From Croceibacterium_B sp963811255 (GTDB taxonomy: Bacteria > Pseudomonadota > Alphaproteobacteria > Sphingomonadales > Sphingomonadaceae), in contig CAWEQI010000001.1 in assembly GCA_963811255.1 (NCBI GenBank), positions 682,001 to 746,000 on the forward strand: 64,000 bases of DNA, in the 5' to 3' direction. The position numbers were made by a program, and so were the translations under genes. The notes beneath the pieces were generated by a model that was given only the letters and a program-made list of their open reading frames with translations, was not told where the DNA came from and searched no databases. This document shows positions 17,497-27,103 of this stretch, piece after piece (the first letter of the stretch is position 1; every line of letters starts with the position of its first letter).

Positions 17497-18396
17497 TTAG
17501 TCCCTCCAATAGCCGCACGCAGCACCTGTATCTCCTCTAATGCGTCCCTGATACCACGACATAAAATCATCGAATTGCTTTCGGATATAAGGCACCTGCT
17601 TAATGCCCTTCATCTTGGACAATTCCCACCCATAAAATCCAAAGTTGTGCGTGATTCCGCTATCCTCAACTAGAAACCGGTATTGTTCGCAAAGGCTACC
17701 CGGGGTCATATCCGCTCGCAAAGGGCGGGTTGGCGCGTTGAAGGCGCGCAAAATAACAATGACGGGATAATCGTAGGTTCGATACTTCCGCAGCAGATCA
17801 AGCTGATCCTTCTGACGCTCTGCCGGGTGAGGGTTTACATAGGAATAAATGCCAAGGATATCAAATGCATCCTCCGTGAAGTACGTATCGAAATCTTCGC
17901 GTGTGTGCATACTTATGCTCTGCATGACCAAGTGGTTGTAATCTATGTTCTTAATCGTTCTATACAGTTTGCGCTGACATGCCTTACTGATCTTGTGCAA
18001 GGCAGGTTCGTCTAGGATAAGCCATGCTGCAATGGTTGGATTTCCCTTGTTTTGTTCGACAAACTTCAGTGCCCGATCCGAAAATTCGCATGAGTTTGCG
18101 AAATTCGGCTCTTTATTGAGATAGATGACGGCTCGCATGCCGACTTTGTGCAGCGCGATCAGGTACGTCCCAATCTCATCGTCGGTCGAGTTCCAGATAC
18201 CGAAGGACTGGGTTAGAGTAACGCCCCTAGACGCTAGATAGGCGAGATCTGATTCGGAAGTCTTGGGCGAAACTTGCCACATCAGAACCTCGGGACGATG
18301 CGACGAACCGAACAATGGCTCCCCCTGCCCCGAGGCCGGTTGCGTCGCGGAAAGCAGCAGTATCACCACAAGTCGGATCAGGCGTTCCATGGTCAT
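17497..18396 (-). CDS. Secreted putative TIM-barrel (glycoside-hydrolase-like) protein
   Basis: This 299-residue protein is intact despite lying among broken genes. A signal peptide (LIRLVVILLLSATQPASGQG) gives export to periplasm or beyond. The mature part has alternating strand/helix text typical of a (beta/alpha)8 barrel: EVLMWQVSPKTSESDLAYLA, MRAVIYLNKEPNF, IAAWLILDEPALH, HLVMQSISMHT, DILGIYSYVNPHP, YPVIVILRAF and NFGFYGWELSKM. The glutamate in LDEPALH sits where retaining glycosidases place their acid/base residue, but no GH family is recognised, so activity is inference. Position in the polysaccharide locus suggests glycan trimming or release. Start could be ATG 18396 or the one two codons later. 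Confidence 0.78.
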   Translation of the reverse strand: MTMERLIRLVVILLLSATQPASGQGEPLFGSSHRPEVLMWQVSPKTSESDLAYLASRGVTLTQSFGIWNSTDDEIGTYLIALHKVGMRAVIYLNKEPNFANSCEFSDRALKFVEQNKGNPTIAAWLILDEPALHKISKACQRKLYRTIKNIDYNHLVMQSISMHTREDFDTYFTEDAFDILGIYSYVNPHPAERQKDQLDLLRKYRTYDYPVIVILRAFNAPTRPLRADMTPGSLCEQYRFLVEDSGITHNFGFYGWELSKMKGIKQVPYIRKQFDDFMSWYQGRIRGDTGAACGYWRD

Positions 18397-19061
18397 AACT
18401 CATTTGCAAGTGGACTTCTGCGTACCCATGCACTCTTTCGCGTTCGTGAACTGCCCCGGGGATTGCGGGAGACCGTTTGGTTTGAGCGCTCGCCGGCGAT
18501 GTGAGCAGCGAGTGGAGGCGGCCGCGCGAAAGCAATTAGGATTGCGCGCCCGTCCGCCTAGTCCACGCCCTACCTGAGACGGCGGCACCGAAGGAAGGTG
18601 TAGGTGATCATGGTCGTGAGCGCGTGCCGGTGAAGGCAATCCCGGCCGATATAGTTGGGCGGCCGGCAGCCTCAATGGCTTAAGATGGCATCGCGAAAGA
18701 ATGGTCCGGCCCTCCTGAGCCTCGCCCGACGACCGAGGGGTCTTGGTGCAGCTGACACGAGCAGCGACCGCATGTAAGCTTGGAGTGGTGAGCGAACTCG
18801 TTTGGCCATCGCCGCCGGGTTCAGATACTGAGACGAAATGCGAAACGGAGCGAACATGGGAATGAGGCCTTGACCGGAGTCCCCCTCAACGTGACCGGAG
18901 TCCCCCTCAATGTGAGAGGCCGACGGGAAAGCACTGCACATCGCAAACATGTCGCAACATGATCGGTGTCCGGCTCAGGGTTTGCACTTGGCGAAGATTT
19001 TGTGGAAGATCCGAGAAATGGTTCAGATATATTGGGATCATGCTAACCCATTGAAAGTCCT
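18397..19061. other. 665-bp region without a recognised gene; insertion-scarred
   Basis: No coding sequence is supported. The region separates the minus-strand secreted protein from the plus-strand glycosyltransferase, so it should hold both promoters. It contains two tandem 21-bp repeats (18871-18912). The repeat style and the neighbouring IS remnants suggest the end of a lost mobile element. The stretch 18600-18870 reads like structured non-coding DNA, but no known RNA was identified. Confidence 0.5.
18871..18912 (+). repeat. Two tandem 21-bp repeats (tgaccggagtccccctcaa core)
   Basis: The copies at 18871-18891 and 18892-18912 differ at one base, near the end (c/t), and are followed by another tgag. 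Short repeated terminal sequences of this kind are found at ends of IS21-like elements, but no matching transposase is present here. The assignment is tentative. Confidence 0.6.
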
Positions 19062-20355
19062 ATGCGTCAAAAGAGGGTAGGAACACGAGCGGATGGGCCA
19101 AGCGGAACACCATACGCTTCTCGCGCCCCGCTAATATTGTACTTCAGCAACCACCTGCGGGGCCCGCACGGGTCAGCGGGCGCGCGCTCATGGCATCAAG
19201 CCAAACATATGGCGGAGAGCTTCAAGGTCTCTGTCATCATTCCGGCAATCGATCCCGTAACGGCCAAGCCGGTCACGCCGGGCACCTATGCGGGCCTGCC
19301 CGACGGTGTGGACGTGAATATGGTTGACGTGTTGGACAACGATCGTTCGAGCATCGCAAAACGTGCACGTTATTATCTATCGGCCGTTCCAAGACAGCTT
19401 CGGCTGGGGCTCCGGACGCCGAAACCGGATTTGGTTCTGTCCATGGGACTTCCGATCACGACGCTAGGCATTGCCTGGCTCACCAGCGCCTTGCGCGGGG
19501 CGCGGTTTATCGCAGACGTCCGGGACCTTCCTTTTGAGACCGCCGAAGAAGTCGGATATCTTAAGAACAGTAAAGTGCTGGCCATCCTTCGTCGCACAGA
19601 GACATTTTTTCTGCAGCGCGCGGACGCAGTTTTGACCAATTCGCCTCGTTACAAACCGGCCCTGGCGGCGCGTGGCGTAGACATTGAACGGATTACTGTC
19701 GCTCCGATCGGATATGACAACTTCGACGAACCCTCCGCCGAGGCAGTCGTACATTGGCGCGATCGTCTCGAGACAGAGTTGTCACCGGACACCTGTATGA
19801 TCGGGGTTTATTCCGGCACGCTTGGCTATGCGTTTCCCGTTGAAGAGGTACTCAAAGGGGCGCAAGCCCTGGCCAATGACCGCCGTTTTGGCTTCGTGTT
19901 TTTGGGGGACGGCCAACGTCTCGATGAGTTCCGCGAATATGCTGTGACGCACAATCTCAATGCGACCTTTCCGGGGCGCGTCAACAAACAAGATGTGATG
20001 GCTGTCTGCCGCGCGGCTGATTACGGTATCTACCCTGCTAGTCTGGGAAAGTTTTCTAGTGCCATTCTGGGGAATAAAGTCTTTGACTATCTCGGAGCAA
20101 AGCGGCCGGTTCTCTATGTGGGAGAAGACAGTGCGGTACGCGATCTCATCAACGAACTTGGTGCGGGTCTGACCGTGGGATGGGTCGCCCAGACGACTTT
20201 GCCGCAGCCGTACGTCGCCTGTGGGATGAACGAGACCTTTTAGACGAGCTGCGCAGGGGCGCAGAGAGCTGATCCCGCGTGGCTATACGGCCGAGGCCTC
20301 GGCAAGAACGCTTTGCCGGATCATCAACGAAGTTCTGGAAGCTCCTTTTAACTAA
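19062..20355 (+). CDS. Glycosyltransferase family 4-like protein (3' frameshifts)
   Basis: This is a ~430-residue GT-B glycosyltransferase. The N-terminal acceptor domain starts LILYFSNHLRGPHGSAGARS. The middle has FIADVRDLPFETAEE and ADAVLTNSPRYKPALAARGV. The nucleotide-sugar domain has IGVYSGTLGYAFPVEEVLKG, FVFLGDGQRLDEF, FPGRVNKQDVMAV and ILGNKVFDYLGAKRPVLYVG, where GNKVFDYLG marks the GT4 donor site. The apparent stop at 20243 is a frameshift product. Correcting indels near 20195 and 20270 continues the helix (DDFAAAVRRLWDERDLLDEL) to a stop at 20353-20355. The sugar transferred is unknown. It is followed 23 bases later by the flippase. Confidence 0.85.
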
Positions 20356-20378
20356 CCCTTTATCCTAAAGTTGACCCT

Positions 20379-21572
20379 ATGTCGGAAACACAGCCACCGC
20401 CGCTTCGTAAGGTTTGGCTCTGGAGCTTATATCTGAAATTTGCTGCGCATCGGACCCTTTGCGCTGTTGTTGGTTTACATGCCTTTTCTTGGGAGAATGG
20501 CAACTGGCGTCATTCTAATTGCCCTGTCCTACACGATGACGGCATGGCTATTGGCCGATCTGGGCTTGGGCTTTTATGGCGTTAAGCTGGTGGCTCATCG
20601 GAACCGGCCAGCAGGAGAAATCCAGGCGGAAATCACCAAAGTTCGGTTGTTACTCAGCGCTGTCATTGCTCTGCCGCTGGGGTGGGTGCTGACAAGTCGC
20701 CTTCATACCCCGTTGGGGATAACTCTGTCCTTCATAGTTTTCCTCATGGGACGTGCACTGGCCGGCGAGTGGCGGTTCAGGGAAGAGGTACGGTTCGTTG
20801 ATCTAGCAAAAGTCAATATTCTGGCGAGTGCCGCGCAAATTCTCACCGTTGCAGTTTTCGCTCCACCAAACACTTGGACAACAACAGCCGCGTTGCCGTG
20901 GGCCGTTTCGGCTATCGTGCTGTTCATCGGAGCATGGATCAGAACGGAGATGCGCCCACAATCTGTGTGGCGGGTTCCAGTGCGCACAGCTCTCGTACAT
21001 CTAAGAAGCTCTTATGCATTCTATATTAACAAATGGGCTTTCTGTGTTGTTCGGACAGGCGCCTATATTGATTTCTGTTGCTTTCGTATCCGGCCGCCTT
21101 CCTGGCGCAATTTGCGCTGTTGCACCGCCTGATCCTAACGGGGAATTTGTTTTTTCAAACCTTTGGGGTATAGTTTTTCCCAGGATAGTGTATATCTCTC
21201 CACTCAGATGGTTCCGACTTGAAGAAGCTCAATCGGGCGATTATTCAAATTTCCATTGGTCTAAGCGTCGTGATTGCGACACTGTTGCTTATCGCCTTCT
21301 CGATCCCGGTGGTCCACGCGGCCTATCTGTCCAGCGTCTCTCTTGTGACGGTGCTAGCACTGACTGACGTTCCTACTTTTGCGTAGCGTCCGAGAGAAAC
21401 TATATGCGGCTACTTCTAGCCCGAGGTGTGGCAACAGAGGCGATTTCCTGACCGTCGCAAGCGGCCTGGCTGTCTTTGGCCTTGCCTGTTTGATCGCACT
21501 TGCCGTGAACCAGTTCGACCGTGCCGGTAACTTCGGTGTTCTTCGCCCTTGCTGAAGGCATCATCCTCTAAG
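20379..21572 (+). pseudogene. Wzx-type polysaccharide flippase, heavily frameshifted
   Basis: Successive fragments in all three frames join to a hydrophobic ~400-residue protein of the MOP/polysaccharide flippase type. These include LRIGPFALLLVYMPFLGR, WLLADLGLGFYGVKLVAH, SAVIALPLGWVLTS, SVLFGQAPILISVAFVSG, FLAQFALLHRLILTGN, RAIIQISIGLSVVIATLLL and TVASGLAVFGLACLIALA. The role would be moving undecaprenyl-linked repeat units across the inner membrane. At least five frame changes and internal stops occur in 1.2 kb. Codon use and GC content are lower than in the core genes. This is either a dead gene or a badly resolved stretch. Confidence 0.75.
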
Positions 21573-22161
21573 AAGGATGCTCTATGCTGGAATTCTGATT
21601 GTCGCGCCGCGAGATTTTCCGCGATCAAGGCCGCATTGACAATGAAACGTCTTTACGATTTTCGGCAACTGAACTTCAAGATCCCCGCACGGCATGGGGG
21701 TTATCCTCTTGTCGAAATCCTCAATGTACTACGCTTGCGGATCGACGATCGTCACCGGAACTGGTGATTTTCCGATGGTATGGGCTGGTCGGCAATCGGG
21801 TCGGGGCTGATGCGCGATCTCAAGCACTTCGGCTTGCACCATTTCAATGACCCGCAGATGCACGCCTTCTGGCGCTGCCAGCAACAGCGGGACGATCGCC
21901 GAAGAAAGCTCTATCTTCGATTTCCCCTGCAATAACCACGTGGAGATGCGATCGAACGGCCCGAGGCGATTGAACTCGTGACAGCGACACACTGCGATCG
22001 CGCCAGTGGCGGAGCAATGTCCATTTCGATCGACTTCCAGATTACCAATACGTCTGAAGAAAAAAAGCTCTCGTCAAATTGATGGTCGGAACCGCGCCCC
22101 TTTCAATATAAGTGGGGCGGGATCCGCGTGCACACCATATCTAAGCGGAGGCGCATCAGCT
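21573..22161 (+). other. Degraded, unidentified stretch between flippase and sulfotransferase
   Basis: No intact frame exists. Short plus-strand fragments such as STIVTGTGDFPMVW, SAIGSGLMRDLKHFGLHHFN and PEAIELVTATH look like remains of a protein-coding gene, but no family could be named. Its orientation and place suggest a former gene of the polysaccharide operon. Confidence 0.35.
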
Positions 22162-23062
22162 ATGACAAAACCCGTTATCATCATCGTGCCGCCAGATCGG
22201 GAACGAAATACCTCCGCGATATCCTCGCAACGGCACCCAACGCTGTCAAAGTGCCTTAATGACATCAACTATGGTCTCTGGCGCTATGGCTGGGAAAAAG
22301 CGCATCCTCGGTACCACGCTTTGCCCGTGTCCTTGCTGTCCGAGCGGAAACGCCAATTCATTCGGTTTATTATCATCGGTTGGCAAAGGTGCCACCGCGT
22401 AGCGAGCGCGTAGTGTTCGAGAAGACAGTTGGATCGACTTTGCGCGTGGCCTTCGCTGGCAGCAGCATTCCCCGAGGCGAAGTTCGTTCATCTGGTGTGT
22501 GACGGCCGTGCGGTGACCGAAAGTGCGATGCGTCAATGGCGGTGCTACCGCTGAGCTATCGTCGTCTGTCGGCGAAGCTGCGTGGCTTGCCGCTGCGCAA
22601 CGTTGCTTACGCTTCAATGGGTTCGCCGCCAACTTAGCCAAAGGTCTCGCCGCAGGCCAAAGCTGCGGGAGGGTATGGGATCCGCGATACCCGGGTATTG
22701 AGGCTGACGTGGAGACGGAACTCGACCTTGTTGAGCAACTCCTGCGCCACGAGGGTGGGGGGTTCCAGCTCCGAACCCGGCACTCGAAGAGCTGGCGACG
22801 ATTGCATCGCCGCGGCAAATTCGAATTCGTTACGAGCAACTCGTTTCCGGGACCGATGCTTTGCGCAAAGTGGCCGAATTCTGCGACCTAGAAGGCACGA
22901 AAACGCCACTCGGTCTGATCCCGCCATAGCCAAAGGGTTGACACGCGAACTGACAGCAAATGGGAGTACGCCTTGTCCGAAGGGCAGAAGGAGCAATTGA
23001 TAACGATCGCCAGACCCGCCCTAGAACGGCTTGGTTATGGCGCAACGGCGAGGGTGCAATGA
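22162..23062 (+). pseudogene. PAPS-dependent sulfotransferase, heavily frameshifted
   Basis: Pieces in three frames join to a ~300-residue sulfotransferase that would move sulfate from PAPS onto a hydroxyl. They are: MTKPVIIIVPP; the 5'-phosphosulfate loop RSGTKYLRDILATAPNAVKV; WEKAHP; LSERKRQFIR; ERVVFEKTVGSTLRVAFA; FPEAKFVHLV.DGRAVTESAMRQW; ELATIASPRQIRIRYEQLVS; and ALRKVAEFCDLEGTKTPLG followed by SEGQKEQLITIARPALERLG. The arginine normally before DGRAV (3'-phosphate site) is TGT, cysteine, a substitution that indels do not explain. The TGA overlaps the ATG of the aminotransferase (ATGA), so they were cotranscribed. Likely acceptor: the polysaccharide. Confidence 0.75.
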
Positions 23063-24217
23063 GCGGCCAGGGCGTTCCGTTTTTTCGTCCTTCAATCGGC
23101 GCGGAGGAGATTCCCGCCGAGGTGGTGGATTGCTTAGAGAAGGGATGGCTGACAACCGGGTCCAAGACGCGCCGTTTCGAAGATGAATTCGCCGCGGAGA
23201 TCGGCGGCGCGGTCGAGGCGGTGGCGGTGAACAGCGCTACGGCGGCGATGCATCTCGCGCTCGAGGCGATCGGCGCTGCTCCGGCCACGAGGTCGTTGTT
23301 CCGACCTACACCTTCACCGCCACGGCGGAGGTCATCGTTACCTCGGGGCAACACCGGTGTTCGTCGATTGCGATCCGGGAACCTTCAACATGCGCGCGAG
23401 CGATTTCGATGTCGCCATCACTGCGGCGACCAAGGCGGTGATGCCGGTTCATTTCGCCGGGCTCCCGTGTGATATGACTGCGATCGTCGATCTCGCTCGC
23501 CAGCACGGCATCAAGGTGCTCGACGACGCCGCGCATGCGCTGCCGGCGCGCCACCGGGGGCAGACTATCGGCAACTGCGGCGCCGACGCCACCGCTTTCA
23601 GCTTCTATGCCAACAAGACGATGACCACCGGCGAAGGCGGGATGCTGGTCACACGGAACCACGGCGTCGCCGAACGCGCTCGCCAGATGCGCCTGCACGG
23701 CATCAATCGCGACGTCTTCGACCGCTTCAGCGATGTAAGGGCCAACTGGCGCTACGACATCGTCGCGCCTGGCTTCAAGTACAACCTGACCGACATCGCC
23801 GCCGCGATCGGGCTTCACCAGCTCAAGCGACTGCACGAGTTTCGCGATGCGCGCGAGGCACTCTGCCGCCGGTACGACCGGTTTCTGGTCGATCTCCCCT
23901 TGCACCTGCCAAGTGCAGGACATCCGGACGACCTCCATAGCCGCCATCTCTACATCGTTCGCCTGGCCGAGAACGCACCGATCGGACGCGACGAGCTGAT
24001 CTTCGGCCTCCAGAAGCGAGGTATCGGCGTCTCGGTGCATTACACGCCACTTCACCGGATGAGCTATTGGCAGGAGAGCTGTGGCCTGCAGGCCGGTGCG
24101 TTTCCCAATGCCGAGGCGATCGGCAAGAGCTGCGTCAGCTTGCCGCTGTTCCCGGCGATGGACGAGGCCGAGCAGGATTATGTTGTTGCCGCGTTGACCG
24201 AGCTGCTTGGCGCCTGA
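23059..24217 (+). CDS. DegT/DnrJ/EryC1/StrS family sugar aminotransferase (frameshifted)
   Basis: This ~386-residue PLP enzyme converts a 4-keto sugar nucleotide to the 4-amino form. Blocks are PFFRPSIGAEEIPAEVVD, GWLTTGSKTRRFEDEFA, VPTYTFTATAEVI, GLPCDMTAIVDLARQHGIKV, EDDAAHA-like text (LDDAAHALPARH), the PLP lysine in FYANKTMTTGEGGML, and GFKYNLTDIAAAIGLHQL. Two indels, near 23283 and 23336, break the frame over about 60 bases; outside that stretch it is intact. It follows the CapD-type dehydratase logic: 4-keto product then transamination, as PglE after PglF. The start ATG overlaps the sulfotransferase stop. Two bases separate its stop from the phosphoglycosyl transferase. Confidence 0.9.
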
Positions 24218-24219
24218 GC

Positions 24220-24888
24220 ATGGCCAAGCGCGCGCTCGACATCACGGTTTCGCTCGTTCTGCTGATTTGCACTTTTCCCGTGCTGCTGCTGGCGATGGGC
24301 GGGATCGCCATCAGTTCGCCCGGCCGGGTGCTATTCTGGGGCGAAAGGATGGGCAAGGGCGGCCGGCCCTTCGCAATGGCGAAGCTGCGCACTATGCACG
24401 TCCTGCCGGAGCGCGGACCAGAAATTACCGCCCCGAGCGATGCGCGCGTGTTTACGTTCGGACGCCTTCTACGCCTGATGAAGATCGACGAACTGCCGCA
24501 GCTCTGGAACGTGCTGAAGGGCGACATGAGCCTGGTCGGCCCTCGGCCCGAAGCGATCGCCATCGTAGAGCGCTATTACCAAGCCTGGATGATGGATACG
24601 CTGCAGGTGCGGCCGGGCATTACCAGCCCCGGCGCGATCTTCGGTTACACTCATGGCGAAACCCTTCTCGATCCCGCGGATCCGGAAGGCAGTTACGCAC
24701 GGCAAGTGTTGCCAGCGAAGCTTGCGATCGAGCGCGCCTACCTCGAACAAGCCAATTTCGTGAATGACATCGGCGTTATGCTGCGCACGGCAGCAATCAT
24801 TGTCCAGATCGCGCTGGGAAGACGGGATTTCGCTTTGCCTCCCGAGGCCACCAAGGCAAGTCGCTGGCATAACCTCCCGCGCGGTTGA
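24220..24888 (+). CDS. Short bacterial sugar transferase (phosphoglycosyl transferase, PglC-like)
   Basis: This 222-residue enzyme is intact. An N-terminal re-entrant membrane helix (ITVSLVLLICTFPVLLLAMGG) is followed by GERMGKGGRPFAMAKLRTM. The catalytic/metal region is LMKIDELPQLWNVLKGDMSL then VGPRPE, and RPGITSPGAI follows. This is the monotopic family that moves sugar-1-phosphate from UDP-sugar to undecaprenyl phosphate, starting assembly of a repeat unit. It lacks the large N-terminal membrane domain of WbaP. Directly after the DegT aminotransferase (2-bp gap), it probably uses that pathway's product as donor. Confidence 0.93.
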   Translation: MAKRALDITVSLVLLICTFPVLLLAMGGIAISSPGRVLFWGERMGKGGRPFAMAKLRTMHVLPERGPEITAPSDARVFTFGRLLRLMKIDELPQLWNVLKGDMSLVGPRPEAIAIVERYYQAWMMDTLQVRPGITSPGAIFGYTHGETLLDPADPEGSYARQVLPAKLAIERAYLEQANFVNDIGVMLRTAAIIVQIALGRRDFALPPEATKASRWHNLPRG

Positions 24889-25057
24889 ACGAGGCTAAGA
24901 TCGATGCGATATGGCGACACGGCAACGTGCGCTTGTCGAATGATGAGTTCACGGCAGGCACGCGCGCCCAGGCGTTCGCCCTTTCATCCGCAAGGCATTC
25001 TTGCGGTTTTGGAAGCAAGCCGGGCAGACACCCTTGTGGCCGAAAGGAGCTGCGCGA

Positions 25058-25183
25058 ATGGCTGAGGATGGAATTCATCCAGGCGGTTCTCCCCAAGGCG
25101 AAGTCCGTCTCTATGCACCCGATAACACCGCGCGTCTCGTAGCTGTGAGGCAGTGGGCACTCAGGTTGAACGAGAGACGGTAA
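25058..25183 (+). CDS. Possible 41-residue small protein
   Basis: MAEDGIHPGGSPQGEVRL begins a short frame ending in WALRLNERR. An aaaggag ribosome site lies 8-14 bases before the ATG. It overlaps the 3' end of the minus-strand Wzy-like gene by 23 bases. It could equally be the 5' remnant of a lost gene. No family is recognised. Confidence 0.3.
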   Translation: MAEDGIHPGGSPQGEVRLYAPDNTARLVAVRQWALRLNERR

Positions 25184-26402
25184 GATAGCCCGGGGATTTT
25201 TCAGCTTTTCGGCGGTGCGCGAGTGGCGGGGGAGCATAGCGGATAACGGCGAGCAGAATGAAGAGCATGCTATCGCCCGGCGGCGAGTAGAATAGAAAGG
25301 CGGTCGCGACGACGGCGCACTGAAAAGCCTTTTGCCGTGTCCATGCAAGCCACAGCATCAGCAGCACCGGCACCACCCCGATGATGTACATTTGCACCAT
25401 CATGCCCGACACCGGGATCGACGAATACCGCATCCGGTAGCCCCTGAAAAGCATCGAGCTAAACCAGACCTGGCTATTGTGTGCTTCGCCTTGGAACAAA
25501 TGTCCGATGGGCCACGCGATGACCTCCTGAGCCATCGTCGCGAAGGCGGTTGCCCGCCCCCCGCTGGCGAGCGAGAGGTTATAGAATATCCCCGAAAGGC
25601 CACGCCCCGATAAGATGAACGCTACTTTGGGGTTGTTCATCACGAACGAAAAAAACAGGACCACCAGCAGAAGGCCGAAGACTGGAACTGCCACAACAAT
25701 GAACGTCCTTTCGTAGCGCCAGATTGTTCGGGTTACAGGGCCGGCCTCCAGAAGCAGGACACAACAGGCGAAGAAAACCGATGTCGTGCTGGTGCAAAGG
25801 ACGAACAGGACGCCGAGTGTGATCGCGGGCAGGAAGCGAATCGGCCGGGTCAAACCGCTGCGGATCAGAAAATAGAGACAGAAGACATAATATCCGGCGC
25901 GGGCGGGTTCGGTGTAGAGCAATGACACGCCCCGATAACTGCCGTAGGCATTGGCAAAGACGCGCGAGAACAGAAGCTCGATCAGCGGTGAGATAAAGGC
26001 GTATAACGACGGAAGCCACTGGATCGCCCCGATTGCCAGCAGGGGCCAGAAGATCAGCCGCGCCGAATCGGCCATCCGCCGCACCAGGAATTCCGATGCG
26101 AAGAAGAAGCCCACCGCCCAGTTTTCCAGTTTCAGTAACGGAACAACAAAATGCTGCTCGCCCGTAAACAGGATAATGGTCAACAGCACGACGAGATGGG
26201 CGGAGAAAAGCACCAGCATCGAACGGCGGGCGTGGCGCGCAAAGAGCGGGATCAGCAAAAGCCCCCAAGGGAGCGTTTCCACGTCCGGCACCAGCGCTGA
26301 AAGCAGGGTCGGCACGAGGATCGGCAACAAGAGAAGGCTGGCCCATAGGTCAGACTGAGCCGCGCGGCGCGTTGCTTTTCTTCTGGGCCGCGTTGCCTGC
26401 AT
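25161..26402 (-). CDS. Wzy/O-antigen-polymerase-like integral membrane protein
   Basis: This 413-residue protein is intact. About ten transmembrane helices are spread through it, for example LLLLPILVPTLLSALV, AHLVVLLTIILFTG, LIFWPLLAIGAIQW, FLPAITLGVLFVLC, FIVVAVPVFGLLLVVLF, IIGVVPVLLMLWLAW and VVATAFLFYSPPG. A larger non-membrane loop with arginines (GSYRGVSLLYTEPARAGYY) resembles the periplasmic substrate loops of Wzy polymerases. Sequence identity in this class is very low, so the name rests on topology and context. It is the last gene of the minus-strand run sqdB-cysH-unknown-unknown-wzy. The start MQATRPRRKATRRAAQ has a typical basic N-terminus. Confidence 0.75.
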   Translation of the reverse strand: MQATRPRRKATRRAAQSDLWASLLLLPILVPTLLSALVPDVETLPWGLLLIPLFARHARRSMLVLFSAHLVVLLTIILFTGEQHFVVPLLKLENWAVGFFFASEFLVRRMADSARLIFWPLLAIGAIQWLPSLYAFISPLIELLFSRVFANAYGSYRGVSLLYTEPARAGYYVFCLYFLIRSGLTRPIRFLPAITLGVLFVLCTSTTSVFFACCVLLLEAGPVTRTIWRYERTFIVVAVPVFGLLLVVLFFSFVMNNPKVAFILSGRGLSGIFYNLSLASGGRATAFATMAQEVIAWPIGHLFQGEAHNSQVWFSSMLFRGYRMRYSSIPVSGMMVQMYIIGVVPVLLMLWLAWTRQKAFQCAVVATAFLFYSPPGDSMLFILLAVIRYAPPPLAHRRKAEKSPGYLTVSRST

Positions 26403-27103
26403 CGGAAACAGGATTGCCCTGTTCTGCCGCGCTGTTCAAGGGCGTGCTGGGAAGCAGGCGTCGTGTCCTGCCCGGCAACTATGCCACATTGCCAATCCCT
26501 GAGGGCGCTTGGGTTGAATGAGGGGCGATGAATTGGCGCAGCAACTTGCCAATATGCGGCGTGCGGCTCAGCTCCTCGATCGACTTGGCGAAACCGCCGG
26601 GCCGGAACAGGTCACGGTATCTCGCCTTGGAACTTGCGAGAACCCTGCCGACAAGCCGCTTCAAACTGAAGCGGCGACAGCCATTTGGCATCCTCGAAAT
26701 CCGACGGCAGAGCCATACATTCTCCTACCGTGTATCCCCCCGCAGCGCAACTGGACAAAGGCGCGGGGATATGGTAGCCGAGGGAGGCTGCGGCGGTGAG
26801 CTAAGGAACGCAAGGCCCGACCGCGACGGGAGTTCAACACCCCGGCAATAGAGCACCCGGATAGTGGGGAGCGGCGCAACCGCGAAGGTCCAGTCCGGGG
26901 GATGAGACTCGTCCATCTTAAACTTGCCGCGGCGTCGCAGCTACCCATATCACCCCACGATCACCCCTGCCACCAGTAGACAGGAGAGAAGCTGGCGAGT
27001 GGGGGCGGTTACAGGACGCCGAGCCCAACGAGTGACTTTCGTCGAGAACCTCGCCTTCGCAAAGCTCTATGATCCTGGGGCGCCGATTACTGCGACCGGG
27101 CTC
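26403..27103 (-). other. 700-bp degraded region between Wzy-like gene and the cysH operon
   Basis: No intact gene is present. A minus-strand fragment at about 26479-26720 reads MALPSDFEDAKWLSPLQFE and, after a frame change, RYRDLFRPGGFAKSIEELSR followed by TPHIGKLLRQF. This looks like the end of a lost coding sequence, but the family was not recognised. The rest (26720-27100) shows nothing supportable. Confidence 0.4.

Noticed and set aside
17233..17673. 146-codon plus-strand frame
   Set aside because: Crosses the IS630 remnant in the wrong frame and then runs antisense to the secreted protein.
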